A DNA stretch of 25,644 nt from Haplomitrium mnioides. Taxonomy: Eukaryota; Marchantiophyta; Haplomitriopsida; Calobryales. A program made the position numbers and the translations under genes. Each line of letters starts with the position of its first letter. Within the stretch, counting starts at the first letter, position 1. The notes under the pieces were generated by a model, which saw only the letters and a program-made list of their open reading frames with translations, did no database searches and was not told the origin of the DNA. Positions 1-8,874 of the stretch are shown here, one piece after another. The DNA is taken from contig JBNGIS010017642.1 of NCBI GenBank assembly GCA_049999725.1, positions 22,794 to 48,437 of the forward strand, written 5' to 3'.

Positions 1-1745
1 AAGAATAGAAAATGGGCTCAAGGTTCAACATGTGAAATACAAAGGGGAAATGTTTACAAAATCAAAAAGAGATAAATCTATTTACCATGGCACACACACT
101 CTACACTTCACCACGAGTCTTCCGATTTTGAGCGACCTCAATGGCATAGAATGTGACATTCAACAACAAATTTCTCCACTTATCCACAACAGTTTCATAC
201 TCCTTCGCCCACACTTCTAGTTTACTCTGAATCTGAAGTATATTTCAGGAAATTTGAAAGGAGACAAATCTATCAACCACAGCCCACACACACACTCCAT
301 CCAGATAGTTTTTCAACTTCCATCGCTAGAAGATCTGGATTTACTTCCTCATGCTCGAAAGAGGTTTTCTTTAACTTCCACCTCTAGAAGACAGTCCTCT
401 CGACTGTTGGCCAACCCACTCCACTTTGAACCTAGACTGGATCTTCCTCGCAGTGCGCAAGCACTAGTGCAACTACTCCTCTCTTGGTTCCACTTGAAAG
501 TTAGACCAAAAGCGCCCTCTGAGCATTTTTGGGATTGATGCTCTTGCACAGACAAACGCTGAGATGACACCAAGGTCCCCTCTTGGCTGCCTCCCTCAAA
601 TTCGAGGCCAAAAGAACTCCCTTTTGCTTTAAGTATCGATTCACCTCTAAATGCTGGTCTACCTGCAGGGATGAGTACACTTGGATTGCTTGAGCCTCTA
701 AAGCTCCCCACCCAACGATTCTCAGCGCCCCTCCAGTCCACCTCCACTCATGTTAGCCCTCATGCACAAGTCCACTCACTCAAAGTAAAACTTCACTGGA
801 ATTCCTTCCTCTGTCCTTCACTGCGTTTCTTGTTCAAGATAGTTCTCCAACACACCTCAACATCAACCTCAACCCCGTTGAAGCAAGCCAATCTATAACC
901 TCCCCCCCCATATACCCTTCTGAAGTGTTTCTTGTTTCCCCATCGTTTGGCTGTTTTTCTAGTTGGTAACAGTTTCTTGATGCGGTGACACCTGTCTGTA
1001 TGATCTGAAGTCTAATCCGAAGAGGTATGATCTGAAGTCTGATCCGAAGTCTGATCTGAAGGAGGTATGGCCGATGAAGATCCGAAGGATGATCCAAAGA
1101 AGTAAGGCTCTGGTGTAGGTCCGAAGAGTTTGATCTAGAGAATCTTGTTGATGAAGGTAAGGTGGTTGCCGTTGTTGCAAGCCAGATCCGAAGACATAAG
1201 GTTGGTGGAGATCTTAAGTTAATTTCCGAAGAGATATGATCATATGAAGCTAAACTTGGCGCAGATCTACAAGAAAACAAACTTGGCCTAGATCCGAAAT
1301 GGTAGTCCAAAGAAGGTAAGCTCAGATGGTAACCTCTGAAGTTTGGCCCTCTCCGAAGAGCGTCGTCCGCCATTGCTTTCAAAGGGGAAGTTGGACCGTC
1401 GCGTTTGACCGAAACATCGAACTGAGGATCTCGGCTCCGAAGTTGACTTGACCTGATAAGATTCTGCCCGACGCATGCCTTCGAAGTGGATTCCGACATC
1501 CTCCGATACTCTCTGCAAAATTCCGCCAAAACAGTTCTTTCGAAGGCCGAAGTGGGTTCGGAACCTGGTAAAGCCCATCAACGCATGGGGGAACGGAGCA
1601 TCCCTCGATCCCTTGTGTTGTCGTTGCTTTACGAGGGTCGTTGCATTCTCCCTGCTTCTTCTAATTCCTTGCTTCCGGGATGCAAGGCGCCTTCCATTCC
1701 TCTCGCTATTTCAGAGGAAAGGGGGACAAAGAATTACCGGGCTCT
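1..1745 (-). mobile_element. Diverged antisense LTR fragment related to the Ty3/gypsy LTR family
   Basis: Read on the minus strand, about 255-900 follows the same order of landmarks as the LTR of element A near 3830-3180: the tract ending in agatagtttttcaactt, the block around the aagacagtcctct motif, the block with ctgcagggatgag, and the block with gcgcccctcc. From 900 to 1010 similarity is weaker but ends on a shared gtgacacctgtc motif. The part around 1590-1700 resembles 14480-14590 of solo LTR C. Between these lies a repeat tract rich in TCCGAAG. About 1700-1745 may resemble the LTR 3' end instead, suggesting a second small fragment. Positions 1-250 are only weakly similar; a roughly 30-bp segment near 70-102 is repeated at 256-297. 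No protein domain is recognisable; the open frames here look like chance. Both ends are uncertain and the left one may be outside the window. Confidence 0.6.
1011..1545. repeat. Imperfect short repeat tract rich in TCCGAAG
   Basis: The heptamer TCCGAAG or one-base variants recurs about fourteen times (for example near 1017, 1043, 1081, 1122, 1188, 1229, 1355, 1437), often preceded by GA and followed by ARG. Spacing is irregular, so this is a decayed array. It sits where the intact LTRs have a roughly 24-bp array built on the complementary CTTCGGA motif, and I read it as a longer, scrambled version of that array. Confidence 0.6.
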
Positions 1746-1949
1746 TTAATGAGACGGCCTCAGAACCTTCGTTATCAAATTCATATCTTAGCAATCCTAA
1801 ACTTCACCTTGTATTTCTACACTCCTCTCAACCCAACCAAGCAAAAGACAGACCTATATTCTTCTCCACCATACGCACAGAGCAACCACAACCCAAACAA
1901 TTTTCAGCACCAATGCTGCATTTGATGGAATCCAGTTACAGATATTCAA
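1746..1949. other. Unassigned 204-bp spacer before element A
   Basis: No coding or RNA feature is recognised. The first 60 bases have faint similarity to the antisense LTR 3' end (compare 12060-12110), which would make this another old LTR scrap. The last bases (attcaa, 1944-1949) would be the left target site of element A, but A's right end is not in the window. Confidence 0.4.
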
Positions 1950-2284
1950 TGTCAGCCAGTGACATGGGGCACTAAGGAAGAATTCATGGAATTGGAGGTG
2001 GCATTGGAACAATTTCTCTCTCATAAGTGTTAAAGTACCTCGAAAGCAGCGGATCAACTCCAATCAGTGAGTACGAACAGATTGTCGAAATCCGAGGAGC
2101 GAAACGGGATTGTTACGGAAGGAGAGAAGGGGGCTGTATTAGCCAGCGAGTGGGGGGGGCACCACTAAATTTCAACAGAAGCAGAAGAGAGCCTGTAAGT
2201 ATCATCGGGATGCGAGAATCGAGGCAGGCGTAGGGTGTCCGCGGGCGCTCCCTCGGAAACATGGCGCTCTCGGAGGTGTCTAGA

Positions 2285-2790
2285 AGATTCAGCGACCACG
2301 TGGCACTTCGGAGGAGCCTATTAGATCCTTCGGAACCAAGTCAATGCGGCGGTCAAGCTTCCCTATTGAAAATGGCGTCGGACGACACTGCCACAGATAC
2401 GTAGCACTTCGGAGAAGCCCATTGGATCCTTTGGGTCAGAGTGAAGTCAACCATGTATGGAGGTCAATTCGGCGGTCCACCTTCCCTGTTGAAAACAATG
2501 TCGGACGGCGCTAATGCGGATACATGGCACTTTGGAGAAGCCCGTTGGATCCTTTGGGTTAGAGGAAAGTCAACCACAGACGGAGGTCAGCGCGGCAGTC
2601 CACCTTCCATGTTGAAAATGACGTCGGACAGCATTGCCGTGGATATCTGGCACTTCGGAGAAGCATGTTGGATCTTTCGGGTCAGAGGGAAGTCAACCAC
2701 GGATGGAGGTCAGCGTGATGGTCCATCTTCTCTGTTGAAAACGGCATCGGATGGCGCTACCTCATACATGTGGTACTTCGGTTCTGAGTC
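2285..2790 (+). repeat. 123-bp tandem array in A 5' LTR
   Basis: The anchor GCACTT or its variant recurs at 2404, 2527, 2650 and 2773, exactly 123 bp apart, with a further diverged unit at 2302. Each unit runs through a segment like TTGGATCCTTTGGGT, then AAGTCAACCACGGA, GGAGGTCAG, GGCGGTCCACCTTCC and GTCGGACGGC. The first unit has CACGTGGC at 2297-2304; in later units this core has decayed to forms such as acgtagc and acatggc. Confidence 0.9.
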
Positions 2791-2937
2791 GAGGGGATCC
2801 TTCGTACTTCTCTGTCCATTGGATTCTTCAAATTGGGATCCGTGATCAAGGTCAATGCGCCAGTCTAACTTCCAGGTTGAAGGCGGCGTCAGACGGCGGC
2901 AACAAAGGAAAAGTCAACAGTGGGCTCTAGGTTGTGC

Positions 2938-3055
2938 TGGGTTCTGCAGACTTGGTCACGAGGAAATCTTCGAACTTGGATCTGCGAGATTCCTTCGAAC
3001 CCTGTTCCGCGAGATCCTTCGGACTTGGATCCATGGGATTTCTCGGCCTCGTAGA
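2938..3055 (+). repeat. About 24-bp tandem array in A 5' LTR
   Basis: Successive units of roughly 24 bp follow the pattern GGAYYTGGATCYGCGAGATYCTTC. Equivalent arrays are at 11265-11375 (A 3' LTR), 15840-15945 (B) and, inverted, 13335-13455 (C). In every copy it lies just downstream of the 123-bp array. Confidence 0.65.
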
Positions 3056-4046
3056 CCTTGAAAATGACCATTGTACTTGGAAGCATTCTGTGAATAGACA
3101 GGACAATTGTCGCCACGTCCGAAGCCCGTGCCTAGCAGGAATAACGACTTTTTCAAACAAGAAGGATTTGTAGAGGCTGAAGCGTGAGGGGTATACATCG
3201 ACGGGCTGCGACATTGTTGAGGTTGAAATGCAAGCAAACTAGAGACGAGCAAGTGATCTCGGGACAGAAAGAGGCAACGAGATAAGGCATAAAGGATTCC
3301 AGTGACAATTTACGTGAGGCAAGTTTACTCGTGCAAGGGGCTAGCAGGGGTGGAGGTGGACTAGAGGGTTGCCGAGAATCGCTGAGCGAGGAGCTCTAGA
3401 GGCTCGAGTGATCCAGGTGAACTCATCCCTGCAGATGGACCAATAGCGGAGGTGAATCGATACAGGAAATTGAAGGGAATCCTATTTGTTGAGAATTCGA
3501 GAGAGGCTACCAAGGGGGATCTTGGGGTCATCTCTGCATCATCTGTGCAGGAGCATCAAACCCAGAAGTGCTTAGAGTGCACCCTGGTGCAATCTTTCAA
3601 ATGGAGCTAAGAAGAGGGTAGCTCTGTTAGTGCCCACGCACTAAGGAGAAGACATGTTCAAGGCTCAGAGGTGGAGTGAACTGCTAGTAATTGAGAGGAC
3701 TGCCTTCTAAAGGTGGAAGTTAAAGAAATCCTCTTCCAAACCTGAGGAAGTAAATCTAGAGCTTCTTGCGAGGGAAGTTGAAAAACTATCTAGAAGAAGG
3801 GTGTGTGCGTAGGAGAGGAAAGGAAGATTGAGTTGGTAAGTTGAGGAAGAAAGGAGGAGTCTGCAAGGGAGGTCAGTCCTAGTAGTCCTACAAGGCCTGT
3901 GATTTTGGTGAAGTGCAATGAATGTATATGTTTGTAATTGTGTATGAGTGTGTTTGTTAGATTTGAATTTTGTTATATTGTATAAAAAACAAATAGAACT
4001 AGGATGCTGGCAAATTACCAGTTGTTCAGACCTTGGAACAGCTTGG

Positions 4047-4071
4047 TGAAGGGGGAGTCAAGTCCCTTGAC
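4047..4071 (+). other. Conserved purine tract plus GTCAAG/CTTGAC hairpin inside the LTR
   Basis: A gtgaagggggagtc run passes into GTCAAG-TCC-CTTGAC at 4057-4071, a perfect 6-bp stem with a 3-base loop. The same block is at 19000-19023 in B, inverted near 17306-17326 in D, and inverted with one stem mismatch near 12331-12352 in C. It lies 340 bp before the LTR end and is not the element's own polypurine tract. Confidence 0.55.
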
Positions 4072-4420
4072 ATTGTTCAGTGGCTCTGGGGTTATTGCAT
4101 TATGCTCCTGAATTGTATACAAGATGGCTGGGTCCAGATTTAGGACCCCTGAATTATATTGAAGATTACCACAGAAATACTTGGGTTTATGTGCATGGGT
4201 ATTTTGGCATTGAGTGTGAATGAGCAGCTGGGCTCCTGAATTGATTGTGGAAGAGAGGAAAGGCTTGTGAGGAAAAGAAGAGTTTCTTAAAGCCTCAAAG
4301 TGATAACTGGATAGGGGCTATCTCACAAAAGAACCTTATTCCCATGTTTTTGTCCTCCCCTGCCTTCCAAGTGGCATTTGTGAAGGTTAAGACCTAAAGA
4401 AGAGGAGCGACATAAAATTT

Positions 4421-4437
4421 TGGCACTAGAAGGAGGG
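4421..4437 (+). other. Primer-binding site of element A
   Basis: TGGCACTAGAAGGAGGG starts with the TGG expected opposite a tRNA CCA end and lies 8 bases after the LTR terminus. The same 17 bases, and the 12 after them, are unchanged in element B (19374). It is not the initiator-Met type (TGGTATCAGAGC); I do not assign the priming tRNA. Confidence 0.65.
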
Positions 4438-4607
4438 CGAAAGGTTTGCAGAAACCCGAGACCAACCCAAGGCTAGGCTGTCACTTTGTGCACCAAGGAC
4501 CCAAAGTCGAACTGTGTAGGAGAATTCCGAGAAATAGAGCACCTTGTGGTGGAAGATTGGATGAAGGAATCAACTTGTGGGTAGAACTGGACTTGCCTAT
4601 TGTTGGG

Positions 4608-6198
4608 ATGGCCAATCCGATACCCCCTTCTGGGCTGAGGGGCAAATTTAAATAAAAATCCTTTAATGGGCGTATGAAGGACGACACCCCGATGCGTGGT
4701 TGGATGATCTAGAATAACCACGGTAGCAAACAAAGAAAGCCATGTGAAAATCAAAATTTTGCCAGCAGTCCTCAAGGGAGAGGCCCAACCATGGTATAAG
4801 GATCTGCCCAATAACGTCAAGAGGGACTGGGGAGCTTTCAAGGCCGCGTTCATTGCAGAGTTCACAGGAATCGGGGAGAAACAGATGCGCTGATCAAAAT
4901 GGGTCAGCTCTGGATAAAGAACAAAGAGTTCGTAAGGAAATTCCTCTAGAGGTTTAAGAAGGTGGCTCGGAAGCTTAATCCTCTAGGCACGGATGGGATG
5001 CTCACAACGTGGTTCTTGGCAGCCCTGCCCAGGGGAATTGGGACTTGGGTGAGGCAAACGAATCCACAAACACTCGAGGAGGCGATCAATGCAGCCCAAT
5101 CCCATGTCAAGATTGGAATTACGATCTCTCGCAGAAAAGCAAGAGCCAAGTATGAGTCTGATGACTCTTGAGACACTTTGGATAGCAGAGAGGAGATGGA
5201 TGAGAGTTCCGCGTCCACCTCAGAAAGCGAGGGTGATTCGGACAGCAGTAGCTTAGAGGAGGACCGGTCATCTTGGAAGAAGAAGAAGAGGAAAGATCTA
5301 AAGAAGAAGAAACATGCCAAGGAGAGAGAAGTGAATCATCGCAGGGGGGCCAATAGAGGAAAATCCAAAAGAAGTGAACCCAAACCCGAGACGAGAAAAA
5401 AACAAGAAGGGAGGGATATTATTGAGGAGCTAAACGCCAAAATGGATGCAATGAATATCCTCTTGGCAGGAATCAAACCGGAAGGTCGTCCACTACCCAC
5501 CAAGCAAGTCAGAGTGTGGTGTGTGAGATGCAACAAGCATGGCCACTCCCCTCAAGAATGCCCGATAGAAAATAATGCAATATACTACGTGCAAAGGAGG
5601 CATTGGAGTATGTGAGGGAGGAAGTGGAGTATGTGATGGAAGAGGCTCCTAAGACGGTATACTAGAACAGTGAGGGACCTTGCACCATGCAAAGTAGGCC
5701 TATAGGGGAAGAGGAGAGCCAGGAAATCAGTGGGCTACCAATCGACCACCCCAAACGACAATAATGGTATGCTGGAATTGTGGCCAGCTAGGCCACATTT
5801 CCTCCAACTGTTCAGAGCCACGGAAGAGCGGTTATAGCCAACCGCCTACATTATGCTTCCAATGCAAGAAGGAAGGTCATGTGGCGGTCAATTGTCCACT
5901 CAACCGAAGCCCCGATGCATCCCTTGGCCCAAGCACAAACCCCCCTCCCCCTGCGATTGTTAGTCTCATATCCTTGGAAAAGGAAGAGGAAGCAGAATTG
6001 CCTGGATGGGAGACACCCACTTGTGAAGATTGCTACCGGGTGGTGACCCGAGTCAAGGCGAAAGCCAAGAAGAAGAGTCAGAGGAAGAGCGAGCGGAAAG
6101 CTAAGAAGGGGACGGCTCAAGCACCCCCATCACGGAGTGATTTGGATTATCAATGGGATAATCCGAAGTGGTTTATCCCAAGCAACAGAACCATGTGA
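4608..6198 (+). pseudogene. gag of element A, with three CCHC zinc knuckles (broken)
   Basis: Gag builds the cytoplasmic particle and binds genomic RNA. The start ATG at 4608 follows a non-coding leader (4438-4607) and is matched by an ATG at 19573 in B. The core domain (about 4650-5170) has the Retrotrans_gag pattern with a W-Y-K-D-L segment near 4790 and MLTTWFLAALP near 4998. An acidic, Ser-rich then Lys-rich linker follows (5178-5400). Three CX2CX4HX4C knuckles follow at 5520-5561, 5770-5811 and 5854-5895, then a basic tail (6055-6110). Damage: a stop at 4650, frameshifts around 4655-4720 and near 4880, stops at 4948 and 5169, and a frame change between knuckles 1 and 2. Family assignment is firm; the copy cannot make full-length Gag. 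Confidence 0.85.
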
Positions 6199-6477
6199 GG
6201 AAGCAGTTGGAGGCTCTGGAAGCATTGGAGGAGAAGCAAGCAGCAATGGAGACCATGAAGGAGGTTCGCAAGTAGCAGGGGGAGCTCAAGGAAGTAAGGG
6301 CGAAGCTCATAGCCCCAGATGATGAAGTAAAAACCCACTTCCTACAACATCCAGGCAGATGCGAGGGACTACCCTATCACGACCACAATGGGCCAATTGA
6401 TCAAGGATAGCCCACTATATAGAAGGCAGCTTCGAGAATTGTTAATAGGAGCCAAGAGGAGGAAAAGGTTGCCTTGA
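6199..6477 (+). pseudogene. Gag-pol linker of element A, possible coiled coil
   Basis: No named domain. One frame (about 6196-6270, and again after an in-frame TAG) reads as a charged helix rich in Glu, Lys, Leu and Ala (for example LEALEALEEKQAAMETMKEV), which would fit a short coiled coil between nucleocapsid and protease. A second segment ends near 6305. The remainder to 6477 has stops and no recognisable motif. Confidence 0.45.
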
Positions 6478-7224
6478 GTGGGAGCTCCAGTGGATCTGCA
6501 ACTAGTATGTAAGGACAAGGGGGCCCAGAAGATTGACATTCAGATCGCGGGGTGCACACTGTTGTTGGTGCCCGTAGACAAAGGGGCAATGGGAAACATT
6601 TTGGTGGAGGAGACCGCTCACAAGCTGGAATTCATGGAATTCCAACCTACAGCCAAAATCATGACGTTGGTGGATGGGTCCCGGGTGAAACCATTAGGCT
6701 CCCTCCTCCAAGTGCCCACCTTCATCTAGGGAAAAGAATTCAAGTTGAATTACCTGGTCATGCAGCCAACCAGAGCCTCTCCATATCTTGTACTAATTGG
6801 AAGATCCTGGTTGTATGAGGCCCGAGTCTTGCATAATTGGGAAAATTCGACATTGGTGTTTGGTCTCGAGAAGACAGTGGTGCACTATGGACCGGTTCTT
6901 CACTTGGGGAAAACACATGCGAAAGAGGAGTATAACAATGAGTGGTCCGAAGAGGAGGAAGAATCAGAATACCACTACTTGGTTCATATGGTAAGCAAAG
7001 CCACAGAGGAGAATTTGTCGGAAGAAGGTGTGGTGTCTGTAAATAAAATTGAGATAGTCGAGTACACAGAAATAGAGCACCATCTGAGAGAATCCACAGA
7101 AGACCTAGCAGGGGATGAGGACACTAAGGCCAGAAGAAAGGAGGGGTCTGAAGTGTCTCATTGGATGCAGGGGACGAACAGAGAGAAGTCTAAAGAATTT
7201 CCCCGGGTGGAAGAGGGGTTGTGA
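6478..7224 (+). pseudogene. Retropepsin-like protease domain of element A (active site altered)
   Basis: The aspartic protease would cut the Gag-Pol polyprotein. The segment VPVDKGAMGNIL (codons near 6571-6606) is where D-S/T-G-A is expected; the catalytic triplet reads D-K-G at 6577-6585, so activity is unlikely. Downstream, an LIGRSWL segment near 6799 corresponds to the usual ILGxxWL flap-side motif. One in-frame TAG (6727) interrupts the frame. The stretch 6925-7220 is acidic and unassigned and ends in TGA at 7222. The frame is the same as that of RNase H and integrase further on. Confidence 0.7.
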
Positions 7225-8115
7225 TTGGCAACCCTGATGCAAGAAGAAGCTGCGCATTGGAGAAATGAGATGGAGGTGGTGCAAGAATCCCAACACAAGC
7301 ACTTGGTGATCCAAGAGGGACATACATTCCACATAGGCTCTAAATTACCCAAAGAATCGGAGCGAGCCCTCACCCATCTCCTAAAAACTTCAATGATGCC
7401 TTTGTCTAGAGTCAAGTAGATTTGAAGAGGGTCCTGAGGGAATTGGAGGAACAAAGGATTGACTTAGAGCCCACAACAATCCTTGTGAGACAGCGCCAAT
7501 ACAGGATGAACCCCCGCTTCTCCCTGATAGTGAAGGAGGAGATCGACAAGCTGCTGGAGGCAAATTTCATCTACCCGGTGCTGAATAGTGAATGGGTGTC
7601 TTCGCTGGTGGTGGTGCCCAAGAAAGTTGGGCAAGATGGTGAAAGGAAAATCCGAGTGTGCCAAGATTTTCAGAAGCTCAATGAGGCCACAAAGAAGGAC
7701 CACTATCTGTTGCCATTCACGGACGGGGTGCTGGATTTGGTGGCAAGGCAAGAGGTTTATAGCTTCTTGGACGGATATTCCGAGTACAACCAGATTTGGA
7801 TCCAGGAGGAGGATCAACTGAAGGGGGATGCTTTTCGGACTATGCAATGCACCAAGAACTTTTCAAATGATGATGATGAACATCTTCCATGATTATCTAA
7901 GGAAATTCTTGGAGACCTTCATCGATGATTTCGAGGTATATGGGAAGTTGGACGATCACGAGTAGGATGTGAGGCTCACCCTTCAATGATTCAGAGAGAC
8001 AAGGCTGAGATTAAACCCAAGCAAGTGTTTCTTCGGGGTAAAGGAGGGAATACTCCTCGGACACAGGATTTCCAGCCAAGGCATCAAAGTAGACCAAGAG
8101 AAGGTTGTCATCTGG
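7225..8115 (+). pseudogene. Reverse transcriptase domain of element A (broken)
   Basis: It copies element RNA into DNA in the particle. Visible motifs: YRMNPRFSLIVKEEIDKLL (about 7500), WVSSLVVVPKK (7591), KIRVCQDFQKLNEAT (7649), YSFLDGYSEYNQIWI with the first catalytic Asp at 7770, and FIDD at 7918-7929 as the YxDD box, followed by LRLNPSKCFFG and GHRISSQGIKV. All are Ty3/gypsy type. An apparent one-base insertion near 7383 is balanced by a lesion near 7845 that also removes part of the MPFGLxNAPATF motif. Stops lie at 7407, 7963 and 7987. The catalytic aspartates survive, but the protein is not translatable as a whole. Confidence 0.85.
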
Positions 8116-8874
8116 ATGAATGTCTCATTCCCCACCAACTTAAAGGAAGTGCAAGACTTCTTGGGGTGCGTGGGGTATTACAGAAGATTTATCAACCAGT
8201 TTGCCTCAGTGGCTCTACCCCTCACCTTGATGACCAAGGGGGGCAACACCTTTGAAGCCACCTCCGAGAGGCTCGCGAGCTTCTTGGAATTGAAGAAGCG
8301 ATTGGCGAGTGCCCCTGTTCTAGTGCCTCCCAACTGGAAGAGAGATTTTCACGTTATGATTGATGTGTTCGGCTTCTGCATCGGGGCGGTACTAAGCCTC
8401 ACGGATGAGAAGGGCACGGATCATTCGATTTATTTTGCCAACAGGCTATTGGCCCTAGTGGAGAAGAATTACTCTACTACAGATCGAGAAGCCTTAGGAA
8501 TTATTTATGCTGTGAAGAAATTCAGGCATTTCTTGTTGCATTACAAGGTGATCTTCCACACCGATCATAATGCTTTTAAATACATGGTAAATAAACTGGA
8601 TGTGACAAGACGGATTGCAAGGTGGGTGCTTCTCCTGCAGGAGTTCAACTTTGAAGTGAGTATTAAGCTAAGGAGGAAGCACAGCAATGCTGACTTCTTC
8701 TCCCGAATTGTTGGGTCGATCTATCAAGAAGAGGTGAACGATGCGTTTTTGGATGAGGACCTGTTCCAGGTGAAAGCTGGGAGAGCCACGAACTATGCTG
8801 CCATAACAGAATTCCTCCTTTCAGCACAAATCCGGAAAGACGCCAGTAGAGAGGGAGTTGTCGTGTTCTTCTGA
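8116..8874 (+). pseudogene. RT connection and RNase H domain of element A
   Basis: This is the longest uninterrupted pol segment of A (about 252 residues). It begins with the RT thumb/connection (FLGCVGYYRRFINQFA), followed by RNase H: the first Asp in HVMIDVFGFCIGAVLS, Glu in TTDREALGIIYAV, Asp in FHTDHNAFKYM, and the ending NADFFSRI, close to the usual NxxADxLSR. The domain degrades the RNA strand during reverse transcription. The segment ends at a TGA (8872); the same frame then continues directly into integrase. Residues 210-252 are linker. Confidence 0.85.

Larger units (their letters stand above)
1950..4412 (+). repeat. 5' LTR of element A (about 2.46 kb)
   Basis: It starts TGTCAGCCAGTGACA at 1950 and ends GACA at 4412, eight bases before the primer-binding site. 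The start matches the LTR starts at 10257 and 11516. The end matches 19361-19365 of B and, inverted, the starts of C (11990) and D (16810). In order it holds: a conserved leader to about 2210, part of a 78-bp unit, a 123-bp array, a roughly 24-bp array, a long unique block (3080-3900), an AT-rich stretch with TATAAAAAAC at 3981, a purine tract with a small hairpin (4047-4071), and a conserved 3' end. Frames open in this LTR are not judged to be genes. Confidence 0.88.

Noticed and set aside
349-747. Minus-strand open frame of 132 codons
   Set aside because: It lies in a diverged LTR fragment; the equivalent position in other LTR copies is not open and no motif is visible.
834-1529. Minus-strand frame of 231 codons, Ser/Arg/Leu rich
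   Set aside because: Its composition follows from the TCCGAAG repeat tract; no domain, no intron signals, and a frame of this length is likely in such a repeat.
2441-2845. Open frame with 41-residue repeats (also 10516-10977 and 15116-15484) as a repeat-protein gene
   Set aside because: 123 and 78 bp are both multiples of three, so a stop-free unit stays open by itself. The frames lie inside LTRs, differ in frame and start among copies, and match no domain I recognise.
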